Source: Mya arenaria (taxonomy: Eukaryota > Mollusca > Bivalvia > Myida > Myidae). Taken from it: a stretch of DNA of 64,000 bases. Shown piece after piece: positions 60,501 to 64,000 of the stretch. A program made the position numbers and the translations under genes. How positions within the stretch are numbered: position 1 is the stretch's first letter; each line of letters opens with the position of its first letter. Location: contig NC_069135.1 of the NCBI RefSeq assembly GCF_026914265.1, positions 25,524,167 to 25,588,166 of the forward strand. Reading direction: 5' to 3'. The notes beneath the pieces are model-generated. The model was not told where the DNA came from. It saw only the letters and a program-made list of their open reading frames with translations, and did not search any database.

Positions 60501-61175
60501 TTGGCAGAAACCAGAACTGTGGCTGAATGAGTAGCCGATAGTATGTTCCTCTTGTAAGATAAGATTCAAACGAAAACATACAATAAGCGGTTTTGGTATA
60601 ACATGTAAAATCATTTGGCTTGCGATCACAGAAAATTACACTTCCACTCATTGTTATGTCATCCAATACAGCTTACTGTGATTAATATGTGAACAATATT
60701 TTTGAAATAAACTTCACAATCAACACAGTGCCACATCTTCTACTTGTACAATATTTGAGAGTGCTTGCTCTCGTTTCATTATCCATTAAATCCCTTATTC
60801 GAGTTCTTACCATGCATTAAGCAGCCTGCATATAAATTACATCAATATTCTTATTAATAATAGGCACGCTACTTATTGCACATATATGGTACAAAACAGT
60901 TACTACACCCACTACCCTTGTGATTAGAATTACAAATAATTTGTGCAACTGCTAGGTGTGTACAATTTGAATAACTCGAGTAATACGTGCAGAATCTATT
61001 ACTCAATCTCCAACTACATTATTAATTGTATCGATATCACATACTTTTCTTTGATAAAGAAGTGTTTCTGTTTCTCCATGGTCGTTATTAGGGAAACGAG
61101 GAAGAACTTGTTCTCAAGCAGACCTTGGAAACGTTCCATTCCTGTCCTCGCTCGAGCCCGCAGTTCATCAGACAT
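48266..61175 (-). CDS. Plexin, cytoplasmic RapGAP/RBD region (3' part of gene, 14 exons)
   Basis: Plexins are transmembrane semaphorin receptors; their intracellular part is a GAP for Rap-type GTPases with an inserted Rho-family-binding domain. Fourteen exons join in perfect phase to 551 codons plus stop (numbering from the first residue visible). The first GAP lobe spans about residues 1-170 with FRRSES at 87-92, where R88/R89 align with the first GAP arginine. The Rho-binding domain is at about 174-280 (ALDCDTVNQVKAKCLDQIY, WIRVNTLAHY). The second lobe is at about 330-551 with YLNRL at 341-345, where R344 aligns with the second arginine, then YIDDLF, a WKSH motif, the ESPTQKL block and a terminal helix. 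The C terminus matches the usual end of plexins. The juxtamembrane part, membrane span and ectodomain are not in the window. NWLSLCLYPHLKD and the GRMILRDKD region lean towards plexin B, but the sequence is too divergent to be sure. Confidence 0.95.
48879..48956 (-). CDS. Plexin exon 13 in window (residues 497-522)
   Basis: 26 codons, from acceptor 'ccattttcag' to donor 'gtatcagaa'. FNKNAALYRLYEQIKPYTDE matches '[20 protein letters not shown]'. Confidence 0.92.
49127..49960 (+). mobile_element. Tandem-core element in the plexin intron between exons 12 and 13
   Basis: Head 'aacaagagggccctgaaggc' with an internal 'agggccctgaaggccct' inverted pair, then 'tgtatcgctcacctg'. About five ~145-bp units follow, with 'acattctgactaagtttcat', 'gacctctagagtgctaa' and 'gatttgacctaatgacctag'. 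It lacks an obvious hairpin tail and is probably 3' truncated. It lies antisense to the gene. Confidence 0.7.
50150..50510. repeat. 69-bp tandem repeat, about five units, intronic
   Basis: The phrase 'cacctacac' or its variant recurs at 50241, 50310, 50379 and 50449, a 69-70 bp period. Units carry 'cctcttgggt.aaaggtgga' and 'caactca'. The period is a multiple of three, so the minus strand shows a short repeat ORF (50279-50467) that is not a gene. It lies immediately next to plexin exon 12. Confidence 0.8.
50548..50685 (-). CDS. Plexin exon 12 in window (residues 451-496)
   Basis: 46 codons, phase 0 at both ends, donor 'gtacgtatt'. ESPTQKLIFRNELTKFRTHV matches 'DSPSNKLLYAKDIPNYK' and is followed by QEFYKNVKENVQ, the 'VERYYADI' helix. 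Confidence 0.93.
51335..51482 (-). CDS. Plexin exon 11 in window (residues 401-450)
   Basis: Starts after 'ttttgtctag'; donor 'gttgagaaa' is weak but phase and homology fix it. Encodes SIRIWAMLIKTPSILFDI, equivalent to 'PLRFWVNVIKNPQFVFDI', and LDVISQVFIESFSRTE. Confidence 0.92.
51706..52467. mobile_element. Inverted-repeat (MITE-like) element, intronic
   Basis: The left end 'atactgtgaaatcattaatg' pairs with the reverse complement of the right end ('aataaatgattacactaag'). The subterminal regions are also related ('ttcgtgggttgtgtgatcca' on the left, 'accacgaaatttcatgccaa' on the right). There is no coding capacity. The R1 repeat abuts its right end. Confidence 0.6.
52467..52710 (+). repeat. 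Dispersed repeat family R1, intronic copy
   Basis: Closely follows the copy at 6222-6485: 'cccagtaaatttacatttta', 'aaggcggtacctaacaatcc', 'ttatatagtatatatgca' and 'tctttggcgtttacccagtg'. It lies antisense in the intron between plexin exons 10 and 11. Confidence 0.8.
52942..53096 (-). CDS. Plexin exon 10 in window (residues 350-401)
   Basis: Starts after 'tttccgcgcag'; donor 'gtaagcc'. Encodes LSLVKYIDDLFSLVLESS, then VKFLYDFLDDLAEKQ and HAWKSH, all standard plexin blocks ('LQKFVDDLF', 'KYMFDFLDEQA', 'HTWKSN'). Confidence 0.95.
53830..53901 (-). CDS. Plexin exon 9 in window (residues 326-349)
   Basis: 72 bases, phase 0 at both ends. After an acidic/Lys-rich start it encodes AIDELYLNRLITTK. 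R344 in 'YLNRL' corresponds to the second catalytic arginine ('YLTRLL' in vertebrates). Confidence 0.93.
54388..54512 (-). CDS. Plexin exon 8 in window (residues 284-325)
   Basis: Starts after 'tatttacag'; donor 'gtatttaat'. Mostly a low-conservation acidic and Ser-rich linker, ending in ELKQWHL, the plexin 'LWHLVK' motif that marks return to the GAP fold. Confidence 0.9.
55097..55270 (-). CDS. Plexin exon 7 in window (residues 226-284)
   Basis: Starts after 'cttatattag'; donor 'gtactgtag' is weak beyond the GT. Encodes EWHAGFSGRMILRDKDN, equivalent to the 'EWRQG..R.IL.DED' strand, and WIRVNTLAHYAVADQSNMAL, the end of the Rho-binding domain. Confidence 0.93.
56518..56674 (-). CDS. Plexin exon 6 in window (residues 174-226)
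   Basis: Starts after 'ttgcttcctag'; donor 'gtaggcata'; ends after one base of a split Glu codon. It opens the Rho-binding ubiquitin-like domain (TLNVVVDNG) and carries the hallmark LDCDTVNQVKAKCLDQIY helix. Confidence 0.95.
56972..57157 (-). CDS. Plexin exon 5 in window (residues 112-173)
   Basis: 62 codons, phase 0 at both ends, donor 'gtaggtgct'. Contains TRKTMEAGPIDALTNDAKYT followed by LSEEKLLRKY, matching the plexin segment '[20 protein letters not shown]'. A Thr/Glu/Asp-rich linker (about residues 155-163) follows before the Rho-binding domain. Confidence 0.95.
57490..57536. repeat. (TA)n microsatellite, intronic
   Basis: About 45 bp of TA dinucleotides in the intron between plexin exons 4 and 5. 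Confidence 0.9.
57961..58027 (-). CDS. Plexin exon 4 in window (residues 89-111)
   Basis: From acceptor 'tatttacag' to donor 'gtaatgttc'; ends in phase 0. Encodes RSESITEKLLSNWLSLCLYP, the signature 'RR(T)ES..EKML.NW' helix of plexins. Confidence 0.95.
58401..58475 (-). CDS. Plexin exon 3 in window (residues 64-89)
   Basis: From acceptor 'gatgttttaag' to donor 'gtaaattta'. It encodes a helix (VLQVLITQLVEDPSSKRG) leading to 'KSLFR', so the first GAP arginine pair straddles the junction with the next exon. 'LLLRR' of vertebrate plexins is 'SLFRR' here. Confidence 0.92.
58648..59700 (+). mobile_element. Complete tandem-core non-autonomous element ending at a plexin splice donor
   Basis: Head 'aacaagagcaccgcgaaacg' then 'attatacgcccgaagaag'. 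The tail 'cccttcgggcgtataata' is the inverted partner of that second block. Between them are about six diverged units with 'ggcccggacacagaattgc', 'taacgccccccatggtgatt' and 'aaagttatttgaaaatcac', and a GACGGACAGACGG tract at 59622-59658. The layout fits Helentron-derived (DINE-1/HINE-like) elements. Open frames at 58739-58966 and 59216-59470 are by-products of the units. Confidence 0.8.
59708..59767 (-). CDS. Plexin exon 2 in window (residues 44-64)
   Basis: Sixty bases, from acceptor 'ggtattacag' to donor 'gtaagctt'. Encodes SNFAGNLCAIMMGRMDYMHE, equivalent to 'GNVASLIMTALQGRMEYAT' of vertebrate plexins. A transposon ends about 8 bases beyond the donor. Confidence 0.92.
   Translation of the reverse strand: MQFCWQSMRHHDGTYGLHA
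60060..60265. repeat. Degenerate short tandem repeat, intronic
   Basis: About nine loose units of 20-25 bp built on 'tacatcatatttcccgttt' lie in the intron between plexin exons 1 and 2. Confidence 0.65.
61045..61175 (-). CDS. Plexin exon 1 in window (residues 1-44)
   Basis: Starts after the acceptor 'acctttacag' and ends before 'gtatgtgat', leaving two bases of a split Lys codon. It encodes the start of the GAP fold, with ERFQGLLENKFFLVSLITTM matching the helix before the catalytic segment. The first codon happens to be ATG, but the acceptor and family alignment show it is internal. Acidic or basic variants replace the usual 'RSFSMRDRGN' stretch (here KHFFIKEKSN). Confidence 0.92.
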
Positions 61176-61356
61176 CTGTAAAGGTGATAAATAATCATTA
61201 AACATCAGCTGTCATTGAGTGGCATATCAGATTGTTTTTTTAATCTTTTAAAAATATATTAGATATGGAAAACATCAATATGTACGTACACATCATAGCA
61301 AAATGATATTTGATGAGATGTTATATTTATGTTACTGCCACATATACAATTATAAA

Positions 61357-62575
61357 CAAGAGTTTTTTGTCAAACATTATGCCTCCCTGAGCGCCATGTT
61401 GTCAGGATTTGGACAATTGAATGAAGTCAAGCTTCAGGGCTATGGGTGCAGGTAGTGTCTAGTTATTACACAGACAATTTTTTGCTTCGAGAACACTGTG
61501 ACCTTGACCATTTACCCGATGACCCCTTAGATTAAAAGGGGTCATCTACAGGTCAGGCCCAACCTCCTAGTAAAGTTTGATGATCATAGGTCCAAGCTTT
61601 GTTGCGATATCACTGGGAGAAGCTTTGTTAATTTTTCGTGTAAAAGGTCACTGTGACCTTGACCTTTGACCCGATCAAAACAAAATTCAAGAGGAGTCTT
61701 TTACTGGTCAGGCCCAACCTTCATGTCAAGTTTGATGACCATAAGACCAGGAATCGTCGAGTTTGCCTTCAAGGTCACTGTGACCTTGACCTTTGACCTG
61801 ATGATTCCCAAAATAAATAGGGGTCATCAACTGGTCCGGAAAAACCAACAAGTCAAGTTTGAGGGCTATGGGTGGATGCATTGTCAAGTTATTTCCGGAC
61901 AACCTTTTATCATTCAAGGTCAATGTTGCCTTGATCTTGGGCCTGATGACCCCCAAAATCAAAAGGGGTCATCAACTGGTCAGGCCCAACCTACAAGTTA
62001 AGTTTGAGAGCCATAGGTGAAGGCATTGTGGGGTTTCCATCAAACAACTTTTTTACCATTCAAGGTCAATGTGACCTTGACCTTTGGCCTGATGAACCCC
62101 AAAATCTACAGGGGGTCATTTACTGGTCAGACCCAACCTCCAAGTCAAGATTGAGTGCCATGGGTGCAGGCATTGTCAAATTACCAATCAGACGACCTTT
62201 AATCATTCAAGGTCACAGTGACCTTTACCAAATGACCCCTAAAATCCGGGGGTCAAGTACTGGTCAAGCCCAGCCTCCATGTCAAGTTTGATGACCATAG
62301 GTCTAGGCATTGTTGATTAATCACTCGGACAAGCTTTAAAATCTTTTTAAAATTTAAGGTCACTGTGACCTTGACCGTTTACCTGATGACCTCTAAAATC
62401 AAAAGGGGTCTCTACTGGGCAGGCCATATCTTCATGCCAAGTTTAATGACCATTCGACAATTGTTGAGTTATCACTTGGACAAGCTTTGGTCTACCGACA
62501 GACCGACGAACCGACCGACATTTGCAAAGCAATATACCCCTCTCCTTCGAAGGGGGGCATAAAAAATAAGAAGCC
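61357..62575 (+). mobile_element. Complete tandem-core element with nuclear-receptor-like palindromes
   Basis: Head 'aaacaagagttttttgtcaa' then 'cattatgcctccctgagcgc'. The tail 'ccttcgaaggggggcataa' is partly inverted to that block. The core is about eight ~140-bp units with 'aaggtcactgtgaccttgac', 'aggcccaacctccaagtcaa' and 'atgggtgcaggcattgtc'. A 'gacagaccgacgaaccgac' tract precedes the tail. Perfect AGGTCA-nnn-TGACCT sites are at 61645, 61772, 62063, 62210 and 62357. The open frames at 61666-62562 belong to the repeat. It lies upstream of the first plexin exon seen. Confidence 0.8.
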
Positions 62576-64000
62576 TACTTATTAAGGTGTGTCATCCATG
62601 CATGCATAGTGAAAGTTTGTAGTTACTATGACTATGAGCTTGTGGAACTCTTAAATGTACCTTAGTAGATTAACAGTTCATTTACTGCTTCTCGGTATGA
62701 AGAGAAACTTAAGTACATTAACAATAGCATCTATCAACATTAAATGTTAGGACCTATAAATTGATAAAAGTACATAAACATAATGTTAATGAGATTTAAG
62801 CTGGGAGATCAAACAAAAAGCTTATCAGAAGCCCAAGTTTCCCAGAGGTATTTCTTCATTCAATCAAAGTCTTTTATCACATAGATAAAGGCATAGTCAA
62901 ACTGATACAACCAGCAAATTAAAAAGACAATATGAAATATAGAATGATAAAGGAGTAATTTCATTCTTTACATAAGACAGTTACAGAGTGAAAGCGAAGG
63001 CTAAATTTATGTCTGTTTTATTTTGAACATTAGTAAAACAAGAGTTAAAGTCTTGCTACATGAGTGTATTGCCCCTTGCTATATATTTACCAAGTTTCAT
63101 TTAAAACTCAAACTGTTTTTGACTTGTTACAGGTTGAAGCCAATTCTTGTGTTCTTGCACACAACAAATGTGCTGATGACGCAGACTCCAATGATAACTA
63201 CACCAAGGCTATGACAATAACATGTCATGTTTTCTTCGAAAGGCAGACAATCCAAAACATAACACACACTAGAAGACAAAATCATTTGGAGCCGCTAAGC
63301 CCAGTATCGAGCACTGCAAGCAAATCCTGCTTGCTCGTCCACTTTACTCAGTCAAACAACGTAGGGATTAATACAACAAATATGCTTAAACATGGGAATT
63401 GCATCTCTTTGAGGGGAATGACAACTAAGAGTGTGTCTTAAAGGTTTCATGGTATTGTCAATGATGCAAGAGCTATTACAAAATCTAAGTCTTTGAAAAA
63501 CTCCACATTTGCAATAGGGACACCAAACGTAATGCCAATAATTGATTCTAGCCTGTTTTTACTCCACAAAAAACAAACAAAAGAAACAGTTAAGTCGACA
63601 TTCATATATATCCAAAAACAATGCAAGGAGGGAAACAGTCACATAACAATTTACACATTCAACTTGCTGGAACAAATGAAAATCAATCTACATTTTGCCT
63701 CACCAGAGTTTGATAGTTCTAACATCCTGAGTTGTGTCTGACAATGTGGCATGCAGCAATCGAAGAGGCTTTAAAAGTCAGTACAAAACAAAGACTATAC
63801 CATACCATTGCTTGTGTCAAAAATTGATTCATGGAACCAACATGCTATCAAAATTGAGCAAACAGAGTTTAGAAATGCATTTTTCCCATATAATATCACT
63901 TATTTTATTGTATGTAAGTACCTTTTGACATCTTTGAAACATTCAACAAACAATACAATAATACTTGATGAAACATGGCATAAGGAAGTGGTTACTTTGA
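62576..64000. other. No plexin exon found; unrecognised open stretch on the plus strand
   Basis: I looked on the minus strand for the plexin block that precedes exon 1 (the usual 'DYR.....LFPG' segment) and did not see it. On the plus strand, frames at 63064-63441 and 63493-63741, with smaller ones after, are unusually open for this AT content and nearly continuous. The first has several Cys and His residues. I do not recognise the product. It may be a degenerate transposon or a chance stretch. Confidence 0.3.

Noticed and set aside
61014..61205. ATG at 61175 as the true plexin start
   Set aside because: It lies directly after a consensus acceptor, and the family has several hundred residues before this point, so it is an internal codon.
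61666..62562. Chain of plus-strand ORFs (111, 95 and 65 codons)
   Set aside because: They are translations of the ~140-bp units of a transposon core.

Overview
The window is AT-rich animal genomic DNA with one recognisable protein-coding gene, split into small exons by GT-AG introns, in a background of tandem arrays, dispersed repeats and dead transposons. There are no operons, ribosome binding sites or dense ORFs, so it is not prokaryotic. The repeat types (elements with ACAAGAG heads, tandem-repeat cores and hairpin tails; tRNA-headed SINEs; decayed LINE reverse transcriptase) fit a mollusc, most likely a bivalve. That assignment is inference from repeat style and was not tested by a search.

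The real gene is on the minus strand at 48266-61175. Fourteen exons, all with consistent splice phase, encode 551 residues that read as the cytoplasmic RapGAP and Rho-binding region of a plexin, the semaphorin receptor. The transmembrane segment and ectodomain lie beyond the right edge. Both GAP arginine positions are kept. The introns hold several repeats, and one element ends almost exactly at a splice donor.

Left to right: 1-1.25 kb is unassigned apart from a possible signal-peptide exon at 1211. A duplicated block follows at 1.7-4.8 kb, with a second copy at 17.2-19.5 kb; each copy carries a short exon-like piece with conserved splice borders and a 63-bp repeat. A 1.07-kb direct repeat sits at 4946-6010 and 12176-13247. 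A dead LINE reverse transcriptase is at 9.7-10.6 kb. A 37/38-bp satellite with higher-order structure spans 20.8-22.5 kb and decays to 23.3 kb, and a 39-bp minisatellite follows to 23.9 kb. Two inverted arms (24.3 and 27.9 kb) bracket tRNA-derived SINE sequence. A rolling-circle-type terminus is at 29.88 kb. From 31.5 to 34.3 kb lie tandem duplications and an element in reverse orientation.

At 38.8-41.0 kb is a broken three-exon pseudogene of an unrecognised cysteine-rich family, with two TTAA-flanked inverted-repeat elements in its intron. At 41.3-42.9 kb is a tandem duplication with an (AT)n tract and a fold-back insert, and a perfect hairpin lies at 43.68 kb. The region 43.7-48.2 kb has no supported gene. 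The right end (62.6-64.0 kb) lies in or upstream of a plexin intron and shows no upstream plexin exon that I could find.
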